Notes: generated from the letters alone by a model not told the origin. DNA of 48,690 nt from Vibrio sp. 99-8-1 (GCF_013114595.1 NZ_VTXE01000035.1:1-48690); one strand, 5' to 3'; positions 32,435 to 41,201 are shown, numbered from the stretch's first letter. Numbers and translations are program-made.

Positions 32435-33856
32435 TCATTCATTTGTTATTGAGTCTTGCCTTTCTTTCCATGCAAAAAACAGACTCTCAGTAACACCAAG
32501 AGACACAATCGCCCCACTATGCAGCTTATCAAGTTCAACCGTTGCAATAGAGATAAACTTATCTGCATCTTGAATAGTGTTTTCAGCACAAAACTGCTCT
32601 AAATGACGCTCTATTTCATCACCCACGATCATTGCTCTAATAATTTGACCAATTACCTGTTTTCTTTCACGACGATACTTAATTCGATAAGGGTCAATCG
32701 CACCAATAGATTTTTCAACTACCTCATACTGAAGGCTTGAGCGCTGATAAGCCCACGCAAAAACTTCTAACGCAGGTTGATGATCACCTGTCTCATAGAA
32801 GTAAATCAGTGACTTAATATAGTCATCTTTAGGGACATCCACAAAGCTCAGTGGACAAAGATTTTCTTGGATAAATGGCAAATTACAACCTAGTCGAGCA
32901 GTGCGCTTATTTACATCCTCAAAAGCTTGCAGATATGACAAGTGCATTAGCAAGAAGAATGATTGCTCAAACGGATCGATAATTCTCTCCGCTTTTCTAA
33001 GCAACAATGTTAACAATTCCTCTAGCTGTTGCGGTGCATTTAACGGCATATACGACGTTTTGCTGATATTAACTTCAATCTGCCTGACCTTACCGCATGC
33101 TGAACTATCAGGGAGCAGATCTTGCGATAAAAGTTGATGTAAATTTCTGATTACAAAGGGGGTTACCGCAAGCTCTTCGGCATTCTCAATCAAAAACAGA
33201 ATCGCTTCTTTGTGATTTAAGATCATAATGGTTTCTTCATCGAACTTACCATTAGCAAGCTCTCCCCCATCCAGCAGTTTTTCTGTATCAAGAATAGAGT
33301 AAGTATTCCCCTCCAATCGACTGGAGTTAAACGTTAAATCGATTAGAAGTCTTTGTACAATATCTTTAGCATACGTCCCGGCCGCAAGCTTTTTATTAAA
33401 GCGTCTCCCTAGCGAGTGAAGTTGACTCGCCATATCTTCCGATACATAGCGTGTTTCATTAGGGATATAGCGATCAATTAAGGACACATCATAAGACACT
33501 TTGGTGCGCGCATAGGATGGAGTGTCAAGATGCTTAAGCTTCTTTAGCGACTGTTGTGAGAACAGAGCATCATTCGCATATTCTGGCGTATCTTCTCGTA
33601 GCCTATCATTTCGCAATGACGCTATTGTGTCCTTAGTATTAACTAGGGACATATATTTAACAGCGCTTCGTTGACCTGAAGTGGCAATCTGAGACTCGTC
33701 TGTCAACTTTCGCAATCGTCTTTGGAGTGTTTTCTCATTAATATCAAATGGCAACAAAGAACGGACATCACTTCTTGATAAAGGCTTGTCTGCACTTTTG
33801 ACCGCATTTAGAATTAGTTTAAGCTCTTGCTCAACAGTGGTTAGATTTATCTTCAT
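32435..33856 (-). CDS. Fic-family protein with N-terminal winged helix
   Basis: Protein of 473 residues. An N-terminal winged-helix-like region (about 10-70) precedes a helical linker. An inhibitory helix motif of the [S/T]xxxE[G/N] type is at 178-184 (SSRLEGN), followed by the Fic domain. The core reads QAFEDVNKRTARL at 310-322. The usual catalytic His is replaced by Gln and the Pro by Ala, while Asn316, Lys317, Arg318 and Arg321 are kept. It may therefore have weak, altered or no AMP-transferase activity; a Gln here may be normal for this subfamily. The upstream region has four TAAGGACA repeats, and an inverted repeat of the same word lies within codons 69-77. Autoregulation through the winged helix is plausible. 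Confidence 0.88.
   Translation of the reverse strand: MKINLTTVEQELKLILNAVKSADKPLSRSDVRSLLPFDINEKTLQRRLRKLTDESQIATSGQRSAVKYMSLVNTKDTIASLRNDRLREDTPEYANDALFSQQSLKKLKHLDTPSYARTKVSYDVSLIDRYIPNETRYVSEDMASQLHSLGRRFNKKLAAGTYAKDIVQRLLIDLTFNSSRLEGNTYSILDTEKLLDGGELANGKFDEETIMILNHKEAILFLIENAEELAVTPFVIRNLHQLLSQDLLPDSSACGKVRQIEVNISKTSYMPLNAPQQLEELLTLLLRKAERIIDPFEQSFFLLMHLSYLQAFEDVNKRTARLGCNLPFIQENLCPLSFVDVPKDDYIKSLIYFYETGDHQPALEVFAWAYQRSSLQYEVVEKSIGAIDPYRIKYRRERKQVIGQIIRAMIVGDEIERHLEQFCAENTIQDADKFISIATVELDKLHSGAIVSLGVTESLFFAWKERQDSITNE
33628..33651. repeat. Intragenic inverted repeat with the TGTCCTTA word
   Basis: Ten-base arms TGTCCTTAGT and ACTAGGGACA (one mismatch) with a 4-bp spacer lie inside the Fic gene, just after the winged-helix coding region. 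The word is the reverse complement of the promoter repeats at 33926-33985. Confidence 0.6.
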
Positions 33857-33925
33857 GCTCTATCCATCACACACTATCTATCATTCTTTATAAACAATAG
33901 TTCTGATGCCTAATTGTAGCGTCAT

Positions 33926-33985
33926 TAAGGACAGCCAACAACCACTAAGGACACCATTAAGGACAACACTCACCATCTAAGGACA
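33926..33985. promoter_or_regulatory. Four TAAGGACA repeats upstream of the Fic gene
   Basis: TAAGGACA occurs at 33926, 33946, 33958 and 33978, all in one orientation, with start-to-start distances of 20, 12 and 20 bp. The array begins 70 bp upstream of the Fic start. Such an array fits cooperative binding by a repressor, probably the Fic protein itself. Confidence 0.6.
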
Positions 33986-34072
33986 ACATGAGTGGCTAAC
34001 AGACAAAAGACGAACCAACTGGCTCGCCTTCTATTTGTTTATCAGTTAGAGCAGTAAGGTAGCCAAACCATG

Positions 34073-35467
34073 TTATTCACCACATAGAGACTGACCTTGT
34101 GTTTTGATAACACTTTGATACCAATAAAAACTCTTCTTACGCTTACGCTCTAGTGTACCTAGGCCATCATCGTGACGATCAACATAGATATATCCGTAAC
34201 GTTTTTTCATCTCTGCGGTTGAATTCGCGACAAGGTCAATGGGTCCCCAGCTTGTAAAACCCATTAGTTCAACACCATCTAAAACTGCTTCTCTTGCCTG
34301 AACTAAATGATCATTTAAATATTGAATACGATAGTCATCGTGAATTTCGCCATTGTGGTCAATCTCATCGACGGCACCTAAACCGTTCTCAACAATAAAC
34401 AGTGGCTTTTGATAACGGTCATAAAGAAAATTCAATAAGATACGCAAGCCTTGGGGGTCAATAAGCCAGCCCCACTCACTCTTATTCAAATAGGGGTTTG
34501 GCACACTATCTACGATATTACCGACCTCTTTATGCTTGGGATCAGCACTTGCACAACCACTGGCATAATAGCTAAACGAAATAAAATCCACAGACGCATC
34601 AGCTAAGGTTCTAACATCATCATCTTGCATCTCGATATGGATATTGTTTTCGCGAAAATAGCGCAGCATATAGCCAGGGTATTTGCCTCTGGTTTGCACA
34701 TCACCAAAAAACAACCACTTGTTATTCTCATGCATTGCTGCGATTACATCACTTGGGTTGCAAGTAAGAGGGTAATTAATGGCTCCTAAAAGCATGTTAC
34801 CAATTCTTCCATCAGGGATAATTGAATGGCATAAACTGACTGCTTTAGCACTTGCCACCAACTGGTGATGAATCGCCTGATAAATTTGCTGTTCCGCAGC
34901 CTCTTCTGGCAAACCGACACCAGTAAAAGGAGCATGCAATGACATATTGATCTCGTTAAATGTCAGCCATAACTTTACTTTATCTTTGTAACGTTGAAAT
35001 ACAGTTGTAGCGTATCGCTCAAAAAACTCGATCAACCTACGGTCAGACCAACCACCATAATTCTCAACTAAAGCATAAGGCATCTCATAGTGAGACAGAG
35101 TGACAAATGGAGTGATATCGTACTTAGCAAGCTCATCGAAAATGTCATCGTAATAAGCCAACCCTTCTTCATTCGGTTCCAGTTCATCGCCATTTGGAAA
35201 AATTCGAGTCCATGCAATGGATAAGCGCAGGCAGTTAAAACCCATTTCATTGAATAGAGAAATATCTTCTGGATAACGATGATAGAAATCTATCGCAATA
35301 TCTTTAATGCCAGAGTTACGCTCTTCCCGAGATTCGTGCGGATTCAGAATGCCTTTCGGCAACATATCCGCAGTCGATAATCCCTTACCATCTTGTTGAT
35401 ACGCACCTTCTACTTGATTCGCTGCAATAGCGCCACCCCATAAAAAGTCATTTGGAAATTGAATCAT
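34073..35467 (-). CDS. GH1 6-phospho-beta-glucosidase
   Basis: Cytoplasmic family-1 glycosidase of 464 residues, cleaving phosphorylated beta-glucosides after uptake by a phosphotransferase system. The acid/base Glu is E172 in LTFNEIN and the nucleophile is E360 in FIVENGLG. The phosphate-binding Ser416, Lys422 and Tyr424 of the phospho-enzymes are present in NSTAEMKKRYGYIYVD. No PTS or antiterminator gene lies beside it, so the partner transporter must be elsewhere. The gene is probably single. The ATG follows AGAGG about 7 nt upstream. Confidence 0.93.
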   Translation of the reverse strand: MIQFPNDFLWGGAIAANQVEGAYQQDGKGLSTADMLPKGILNPHESREERNSGIKDIAIDFYHRYPEDISLFNEMGFNCLRLSIAWTRIFPNGDELEPNEEGLAYYDDIFDELAKYDITPFVTLSHYEMPYALVENYGGWSDRRLIEFFERYATTVFQRYKDKVKLWLTFNEINMSLHAPFTGVGLPEEAAEQQIYQAIHHQLVASAKAVSLCHSIIPDGRIGNMLLGAINYPLTCNPSDVIAAMHENNKWLFFGDVQTRGKYPGYMLRYFRENNIHIEMQDDDVRTLADASVDFISFSYYASGCASADPKHKEVGNIVDSVPNPYLNKSEWGWLIDPQGLRILLNFLYDRYQKPLFIVENGLGAVDEIDHNGEIHDDYRIQYLNDHLVQAREAVLDGVELMGFTSWGPIDLVANSTAEMKKRYGYIYVDRHDDGLGTLERKRKKSFYWYQSVIKTQGQSLCGE

Positions 35468-35612
35468 AACAACCTCTAAATTTTGTGTTGAAAAAACGGC
35501 TACCTATATTGAAACATTTAACGAAAATCATGTGCCACATCAATACTTGACTATTTTACTATGGTATTGTGCATGCTGTTCAACAATAGAAAGCTCAAAT
35601 TAGGATTAAACG

Positions 35613-35768
35613 ATGACATTTTCAATTAAAAAGATTTTCAGTAAAAAAGACGATAACTCAAAAACGGTAGAAACAGAAAAACCGACTTTAGACAAAGACA
35701 GCGATAGTAACTCAGAGAAAAAAACTAAGCACGAAACTCCAACAGGCTGCTGCGGATCTTGTTCATAA
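35613..35768 (+). CDS. CCGSCS motif protein, 51 aa
   Basis: Small hydrophilic protein beginning MTFSIKKIFSKKDDNS, with a charged, probably disordered middle and the C-terminal sequence ETPTGCCGSCS. The three cysteines in CCGSC are the signature of the CCGSCS-motif group, whose function is unknown; metal or iron-sulfur binding is a natural guess. AGGA lies 7 nt upstream of the ATG and a hairpin terminator follows 20 bp after the stop. The gene is divergent from the phospho-beta-glucosidase gene. It is below the size cutoff of most gene callers. Confidence 0.8.
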   Translation: MTFSIKKIFSKKDDNSKTVETEKPTLDKDSDSNSEKKTKHETPTGCCGSCS

Positions 35769-35789
35769 GTTTAATTCATTCTCCAAATT

Positions 35790-35822
35790 GACCTAACTTT
35801 TCCCTTCTTTTTAGGTCTTTTT
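35790..35822 (+). terminator. Terminator of the CCGSCS gene
   Basis: Stem GACCTAA / TTAGGTC with a 14-nt pyrimidine loop, followed by TTTTT. Confidence 0.7.
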
Positions 35823-36345
35823 CATAAAATTCTGTCGCTGTGTATTTACCACTGTAACTGCACAGCGACTTATATTTTCTCAAGTAATTCGATTATTTAG
35901 TCGCTAAATAGCTCTCCTAACAAACACTTATTTCACCAGTACGAACACTCAAAAAAATAATTTTGGCTAAAGGCCTTGATGAAATATTTTCAACTGATCA
36001 GTCTCATTTGTAAAATTGTGATATTACACATTTCTCATACTGTAGCATCATATTCGTTCTGCTTAATTCAAACCTTTCATTTCATATTTATTACTACACC
36101 ACGAGACATAAGTTTCATCTTTGTAAATAACGAAACCCTAAAATACATAACCTTTCATTTTTCACAAAATGAAAGACTTTTTAGTCACTTACAGCAGATT
36201 TCAACTTGTGATATGGCTTTCATTCTTATTTTTTATTGTTGAGATAATACCAATTGAAACAGAGAAAAAGTTCTATATTGCACTTCCGAATACAGGACTC
36301 GATAAATAAAAAATAAATACTAGCAACAACATTTGAGGACTACTG
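35823..36345. other. AT-rich region upstream of the phosphatase gene
   Basis: About 520 bp without a convincing gene; an 88-codon frame (35976-36242) is AT-driven and lacks family features. A hairpin CTTTCATTTT-TCAC-AAAATGAAAG at 36152-36175 is followed by ACTTTTTA and could be a weak terminator or leader structure. A similar CTTTCATTT word occurs about 80 bp earlier. The phosphatase gene starts about 170 bp after the hairpin. Confidence 0.45.
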
Positions 36346-37893
36346 ATGAAAAAGACATTACTTAGCACTTTGATTTTAGCTGCAACCAGTTTTACGATAA
36401 CTGCAGCAGAGCAAGATGCCTTTAAAGTAAGCCCCTACCTACAAAACCCAACCACGACTAGCATGACAATCATGTGGATAACAACTGAAGATATCGCTGG
36501 CAAAATAAATATATCTGCTAATGATTACAGCAAAACGTTGAAATCAGAACCTCAGTTGGCAAACGGCTTAAAATACTACCCAACTGAAGTTGAAAAATAC
36601 TTTGAGAATAAAGCCGACTCGAAAACACCTTACATTCATAGTGTAAAAATTGATGGTTTAAAACCGGGAACAAGCTATCAATACACGGTAGAACAAGACG
36701 GTCAACAGTACAACGCACAGTTCTCAACAGTACCAAATAAAAATGGAGCAGTTCGGTTTTTAGTTTACTCCGATTCTGAAACAGAACCAGAATCTACCGG
36801 AAAAACTCGCCGTTGGTCAGAACCTTATGGCGACTTTGACCGTCAATACCTAGTGGATCAGACCACTGGCTATCAAGAAAACATTCGAGTGATGCAAGAA
36901 CGACAACCTAACTTTATCGCCATCGCTGGTGATTTGGTTGAGTCCGGCAATGAACAGCGCGACTGGGATGAATTTTGGCGTCACAATGCAGGTGACTTCA
37001 ATAATATCGCCTCGTACGTGCCACTATTTCCAGCAATAGGCAATCACGAAAACTACCCGGGTCCAGACGGCGGTATGTCTGAATACAATACTGAGCTCGC
37101 CCGACAAGCTATCGCTCGCTACAAAACGTATTTTGATGTGCCAGATAACGGCAGCAAGGTAGAAGCCTATAAAGAGCGTTACTATCGTGTAGATTACGGA
37201 CCAATCACATATATCACTATCGATACGTCCGACGGCAAAGAAGACAAAACAGATAAAGATACTAACTGGCGTCTACCGGGTGTCAATGCACCGGACTTTA
37301 ACCCGGGTTCAGAGCAATACAAATGGCTAGAAAAACAGTTGGCAGATGCTCAGAAGAACAGCCAATTTACCTTTGTACAGTTCCACCATATTCCTTACTC
37401 CGTAGGACCTCATGGATTCCCAACAGGAACCGAAGGCTTTGAAAACGGCCAAGATAATCAATCCGGCGTTCCTGTTCGTGTCTTAACACCCCTATTTGAG
37501 CAGTATGGTGTCGATGCCGTTTTTGCAGGCCACGATGAAATGTATGAACGCTCTGTTGTGGATGGAGTCCATTTTTACGATGCTGGTATAGGTGGGGATG
37601 GCTTACGTGGACCTTACTTTGGTAAAGATGGCAAATACAAAGTGGATATGGATAACCCTCATCAGCAGTTCTTAGCACACATAGATGCACCAGAAGTTTG
37701 GCAAGACAAACAGCTTGTGAGTGGTGGAAAACACTATGGTCACTTGGAAGTTAATGTATTTCAAAATGACCAAGGTGTTTGGACTACTGAGATCTCACCA
37801 GTTTATGTTTTCCCTATGATGGATAAAGAAGGTGAAGTAACTGGCTGGCAGCGCCGAGTTTACGATGATGTTGTCACACTAACAGCTAAATAG
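36346..37893 (+). CDS. Secreted purple-acid-phosphatase-like metallophosphoesterase
   Basis: Exported enzyme of 515 residues with signal peptide MKKTLLSTLILAATSFTITA. A fibronectin-like N-terminal domain (about 27-128) is typical of purple acid phosphatases, followed by a calcineurin-type metallophosphoesterase domain. Metal-binding motifs are YSDSE (140-145), GDLVE (195-199), GNHEN (232-236), FHH (346-348) and GHDE (395-398); the last motif has GHDE where GHxH is usual, so one metal ligand may differ. It probably hydrolyses phosphomonoesters in the periplasm or medium. It is a single gene with its own terminator. GAGG lies 8 nt before the ATG. Substrate unknown. Confidence 0.88.
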   Translation: MKKTLLSTLILAATSFTITAAEQDAFKVSPYLQNPTTTSMTIMWITTEDIAGKINISANDYSKTLKSEPQLANGLKYYPTEVEKYFENKADSKTPYIHSVKIDGLKPGTSYQYTVEQDGQQYNAQFSTVPNKNGAVRFLVYSDSETEPESTGKTRRWSEPYGDFDRQYLVDQTTGYQENIRVMQERQPNFIAIAGDLVESGNEQRDWDEFWRHNAGDFNNIASYVPLFPAIGNHENYPGPDGGMSEYNTELARQAIARYKTYFDVPDNGSKVEAYKERYYRVDYGPITYITIDTSDGKEDKTDKDTNWRLPGVNAPDFNPGSEQYKWLEKQLADAQKNSQFTFVQFHHIPYSVGPHGFPTGTEGFENGQDNQSGVPVRVLTPLFEQYGVDAVFAGHDEMYERSVVDGVHFYDAGIGGDGLRGPYFGKDGKYKVDMDNPHQQFLAHIDAPEVWQDKQLVSGGKHYGHLEVNVFQNDQGVWTTEISPVYVFPMMDKEGEVTGWQRRVYDDVVTLTAK

Positions 37894-37906
37894 TCCGTCG
37901 CTTAAT

Positions 37907-37937
37907 AAAAGTCCCTCAGGCTCATGAGGGACTTTTT
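37907..37937. terminator. Terminator after the phosphatase gene
   Basis: Twelve-base stem AAAAGTCCCTCA / TGAGGGACTTTT, 6-nt loop, and T-run. It serves the phosphatase gene and, in reverse, the convergent LD-carboxypeptidase gene. Confidence 0.85.
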
Positions 37938-37953
37938 ATATCAATTTAGACAA

Positions 37954-38994
37954 CTAAATTAAACGCTGACAGATGGTACCTATACCATCCTCTTCTCTAT
38001 CAAGCTCTACCTTCGCAACAGCACCATTAATCAACGTTAAGTTTGGCGGAAGATGACCAATATCTAAATCCATCATCACAGGAATTCCCGTACAAGCTAA
38101 ACCAATCTTTATCGCTTCATCGTAGCTAAGATCTTGATCACTGTTAGGTTCTGAAGCCGCATTGCGTCCTAAAAGCAGACCGTTAATGTGCGAGAACACA
38201 CCGCGAAATTTCATGTTCAGTATTGTTCGCGCCACTTCCGTTGGCGGCATTTCAGCATTTTCCAGATAAAGCAGAACACCTTCAGGATAACGCTTTGCAA
38301 ACGCGCTTAAGTCTAAGTACTCGGTATCAAAAAGGTGCGACAATGTATCCCAGCAACCACCGATAAGGCGACCTTCAATCATAGAAGACGAATCTGGTTT
38401 TACTAACCAGTGCCAGTTGGAGGGCGTGTTGGCAATAAACCCGCTTGATGGTTTATTAACAATATCTGGCCAAGAGTTGGCATGCATTGATGAGGCAACC
38501 TGTCTAAATTCTTCACCCAGTGGTGTCGCAAGATGCGTTAAGGTATTTGATGTCAGTGGATCTGTTGCCTGAGGCGTTAAATCCATTAAGTTTGAACAGT
38601 GTGCCGAGGCCCATTGAAGCTTGCTGGTAAATACGGCCGATATTGTGCTGATATCAGAAAAGCCCAAAATCCACTTTGGCTTGGCCTTCTCTAACTTAGA
38701 AAAATCGATAAGGGGTAGAAGTTCCATTGCCAGCTCTCCGCCCCAAGGCGGATAAATCGCATCAATGTCATCATCCATCAAGAACGCCATTAGCTCTTCC
38801 ACTCGTTTCTCTATTGGCGCACTTACATGTTTGAACTGACCAAGTAAGCATTGACCAACGACAAGGTGAAAGCCTTGTTGTTTGAGGTGCTCTGTTACAA
38901 CCTCAAATCTAGCAAGGTGATCTTGTGCTATTCCCGACGAAAATGCGGTGATCGCAATTGTACTTCCTTTATGCAACGGTTTTGGGTATTTCAT
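37954..38994 (-). CDS. S66 family LD-carboxypeptidase / MccF-like peptidase
   Basis: Serine peptidase of 346 residues in the S66 family, whose members either cut the terminal D-Ala of recycled murein tetrapeptides (LdcA) or inactivate microcin C-like peptides (MccF). The nucleophile is Ser113 in LGFSDIST, with a Glu and His later in the sequence (LLYLENAE and DIGHLPPN). The start MKYPKPLHKGSTIAI fits the family and has GGAT about 9 nt upstream; an in-frame ATG four codons earlier lacks a usable site. There is no signal peptide, so it acts in the cytoplasm. The presence of the longer central region favours the MccF-like subgroup, but murein recycling is not excluded. Confidence 0.88.
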   Translation of the reverse strand: MKYPKPLHKGSTIAITAFSSGIAQDHLARFEVVTEHLKQQGFHLVVGQCLLGQFKHVSAPIEKRVEELMAFLMDDDIDAIYPPWGGELAMELLPLIDFSKLEKAKPKWILGFSDISTISAVFTSKLQWASAHCSNLMDLTPQATDPLTSNTLTHLATPLGEEFRQVASSMHANSWPDIVNKPSSGFIANTPSNWHWLVKPDSSSMIEGRLIGGCWDTLSHLFDTEYLDLSAFAKRYPEGVLLYLENAEMPPTEVARTILNMKFRGVFSHINGLLLGRNAASEPNSDQDLSYDEAIKIGLACTGIPVMMDLDIGHLPPNLTLINGAVAKVELDREEDGIGTICQRLI

Positions 38995-39210
38995 TATCGT
39001 TCTCATCCACTTTAGCCAAATATAAAATAGCCACTAATCATCTAATTTTCAATATGTTATTGAGATAACTCAAGAAAAAAGAAGAATGTTAATAAGCTTT
39101 TGTGCACATGTGCTAGTCTATTTATTAGGGCTTTCTAAATGTTTGAATACAAAGGAGTCACATCATTTCCTTGTTAAATCGATTATCAGTGCCGAGAGGC
39201 GTTAGCAGTG

Positions 39211-39237
39211 ATGAACGTCAACCATGACGACCCATAA
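39211..39237 (+). CDS. Possible 8-codon uORF overlapping the cyclase start
   Basis: ATG at 39211 opens MNVNHDDP and a stop, overlapping the start of the diguanylate cyclase gene out of frame. GAGAGG lies 11 nt before it, while the cyclase ATG itself has no ribosome-binding site. Translational coupling would explain this. It could also be chance. Confidence 0.3.
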   Translation: MNVNHDDP

Positions 39238-40903
39238 ACTGCTGAGCATATTCAGCCTAGTTATCTTCTGCACCCTGTGGGCGACTCCCCTACAGGCATC
39301 CCCAACCACAATATTTGTTTTAGGGTCAGGAAGCTCAGAATCCTTGTGGACCAAATCGATCGTTCAAGGCATTAAAAGTAGCTTGGATGAAAGTAACTCT
39401 GCCCATATTTATTATATCGACCACTTAGATGCCGGTCGTTTTGATGAAATCGAACAGCATCATGCTGTATTTCGATATCTTAAAAGCAAGTTTGATCATA
39501 AAGAGCCTGATGTATTTATCTCTGCTGGCCCTGCTGCGTCGCACTTCTCTTTGTCATATCCAGAACTTTTTCCCACAGCAAAACGTATCGTGATTCAGCC
39601 CAAAGAAAATGACGCAGACATAATAAATGACGCGGTCGTCATCGATACAAAAATAGATTATTCCTTGCTGGTTAACGATGCACTTCGTTTATCTCAACCT
39701 AAAGAGGTTTTTGTTATTGGTGACTCGATTAAACCGAGTGACCGACACAGATTAAGCAATATTTCTAACCAGCTAGATCGACAACACATTCGTTATACCA
39801 TTCTCGACAACAAAGACTTACCGACTCTCCTCACCACAATCTCAAACATACCAAGTAATAGCGCCATTTTCTTTGCTCCCATTTATCGGGTACACAATGG
39901 CAAGGGGCTGCTGCCCGTTTATGTTCTAAAATCTCTACACCAAATGTCAAAGGCGCCTATTTTTGCTACCTCAGTGGTTGAACTCGGCTTTGGCTCGGTT
40001 GGTGGTTACCTTCACTCCCCCACCGAGCTAGGCATGATGGCTGGAGAGGCCGCACTGAACTTGATAAAGCATCAAACCGTCACATTCTCTCATGACGGCT
40101 TTGAGCTAGCCTACGATTGGAATGAAATCATTCGTTGGCAATATCAAAACATCATCAGTCCACAAGCAGAGATACGTTTCAAGCAGCCTTCGCTTTGGGA
40201 TGAGCACAACAAAGAAGTGATTATTGTCGCCATATTCTTAACCACACTAACGGTACTACTGTTAGTGCTTACTATTTACAACGGTAAACTCAAAAAGATT
40301 AGATTTGCTTTGTCAAAAGAACGGCTACTTCTGGAGAAGAAAGTCGCGGAACGAACAAAAGAGCTTTCTCTTCTTCATCAGGAAGCAGAGAAAATGGCAC
40401 GAGTAGATGAACTGACCAATATTAGTAATCGACGCGCTTTTTTTGAGCTCGGTGAATCCGTTCATAAGCAAGCCAAAACAACTGACAAACTCTACGCCAT
40501 TATCATGGTAGATATCGACAGATTTAAAAACATTAATGATACATTCGGCCACGCGGCAGGTGACAAGGTCATACAATATATTGCTGACACACTGACATTA
40601 GAGTCAGGCGCATCGGACGTTGTCGCTAGAATCGGTGGGGAAGAGTTTGCCCTTATTCTAATCGATTCAACCGACAAAAAAATTGCGTTTATCGCAGAAA
40701 AAATCCGCAACACGATTGCACAAACCTACATTCAATTTCATGAACACTCAATCAATGTTACCGTCAGTATTGGCTGCTCTGAATGCCGAACTGACGATGA
40801 TCACCCTACCCTTGTTTTAGCGCGTGCGGATAAAGCGCTGTACCGGGCAAAAGAAGCGGGAAGAAATCGAGTCTTTATTGACGCAGCGAGTGTTACAAAA
40901 TAG
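39224..40903 (+). CDS. Diguanylate cyclase with periplasmic binding-protein-like sensor
   Basis: Membrane protein of 559 residues. A signal or TM segment (about 5-25) is followed by a periplasmic domain of about 300 residues resembling the ABC substrate-binding type (TTIFVLGSGSSESLW, DVFISAGPAASHFS, IPSNSAIFFAPIYRV). TM2 is at about 328-350, followed by a short coiled coil and a C-terminal GGDEF domain (about 390-555) with the active signature RIGGEEFALIL. The usual RxxD inhibitory site is absent (GASD in its place), so product feedback may be lost. It would make cyclic di-GMP in response to a periplasmic ligand. The sensor ligand is unknown. Translation start is discussed with the overlapping short frame. 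Confidence 0.9.
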   Translation: MTTHKLLSIFSLVIFCTLWATPLQASPTTIFVLGSGSSESLWTKSIVQGIKSSLDESNSAHIYYIDHLDAGRFDEIEQHHAVFRYLKSKFDHKEPDVFISAGPAASHFSLSYPELFPTAKRIVIQPKENDADIINDAVVIDTKIDYSLLVNDALRLSQPKEVFVIGDSIKPSDRHRLSNISNQLDRQHIRYTILDNKDLPTLLTTISNIPSNSAIFFAPIYRVHNGKGLLPVYVLKSLHQMSKAPIFATSVVELGFGSVGGYLHSPTELGMMAGEAALNLIKHQTVTFSHDGFELAYDWNEIIRWQYQNIISPQAEIRFKQPSLWDEHNKEVIIVAIFLTTLTVLLLVLTIYNGKLKKIRFALSKERLLLEKKVAERTKELSLLHQEAEKMARVDELTNISNRRAFFELGESVHKQAKTTDKLYAIIMVDIDRFKNINDTFGHAAGDKVIQYIADTLTLESGASDVVARIGGEEFALILIDSTDKKIAFIAEKIRNTIAQTYIQFHEHSINVTVSIGCSECRTDDDHPTLVLARADKALYRAKEAGRNRVFIDAASVTK

Positions 40904-41047
40904 GCCCATTTTGAAACTGTTAAGCAGCGGAACTCCTCTCTGCTATCTCATACAAAGCCTCTCTAACAAGGTTATCATCACATTGAATCTATTTATGGTT
41001 TTATATAAAAGATTGAATTAAAAAATAATTGTTGTTATGTTGAAAAG

Positions 41048-41101
41048 ATGAAAAACATCTCAATACCTTCACATTTCTTCTTCTGGTGGCGCTCAACTTA
41101 G
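41048..41101 (+). CDS. Trp-rich leader peptide of trpS2
   Basis: Seventeen codons read MKNISIPSHFFFWWRST and stop, 100 bp upstream of the trpS-like gene. The tandem Trp codons followed by Arg recall the E. coli trp leader (GWWRTS). The codons lie in the first arm of a hairpin: GTGGCGCTC (41086) pairs with GAGCGGCAC (41101) with one mismatch. The Shine-Dalgarno sequence is weak. Position, composition and structure together support an attenuator, although no leader of this gene is known to me. Confidence 0.75.
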   Translation: MKNISIPSHFFFWWRST

Positions 41102-41166
41102 AGCGGCACGGAATTCTTACATTCTTACGCTGCTGGAAGGTAGCTAAGCGTGTGGTCTTATTTTAT
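41086..41166 (+). promoter_or_regulatory. Tryptophan attenuator upstream of trpS2
   Basis: Three exclusive pairings can be drawn. Segment 1:2 is GTGGCGCTC with GAGCGGCAC. Segment 2:3 is AGCGGC (41102) with GCTGCT (41129), 6 bp including one G-U. Segment 3:4 is a hairpin at 41127-41151 (ACGC with GCGT, GCT with AGC) followed by a T-rich run TCTTATTTTAT. Ribosome stalling at Trp codons would block 1:2, favour 2:3 and prevent 3:4, so transcription would go on when charged tRNA-Trp is scarce. The 3:4 stem is modest in strength. Confidence 0.65.
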
Positions 41167-41201
41167 CTCCAGTAGTGTTTTATTTAACTTGGAGATAATC
41201 A

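Noticed and set aside
35976..36242. 88-codon plus-strand frame
   Set aside because: AT-driven frame in an intergenic region, without a Shine-Dalgarno sequence or recognisable domain, and with an overlapping hairpin.
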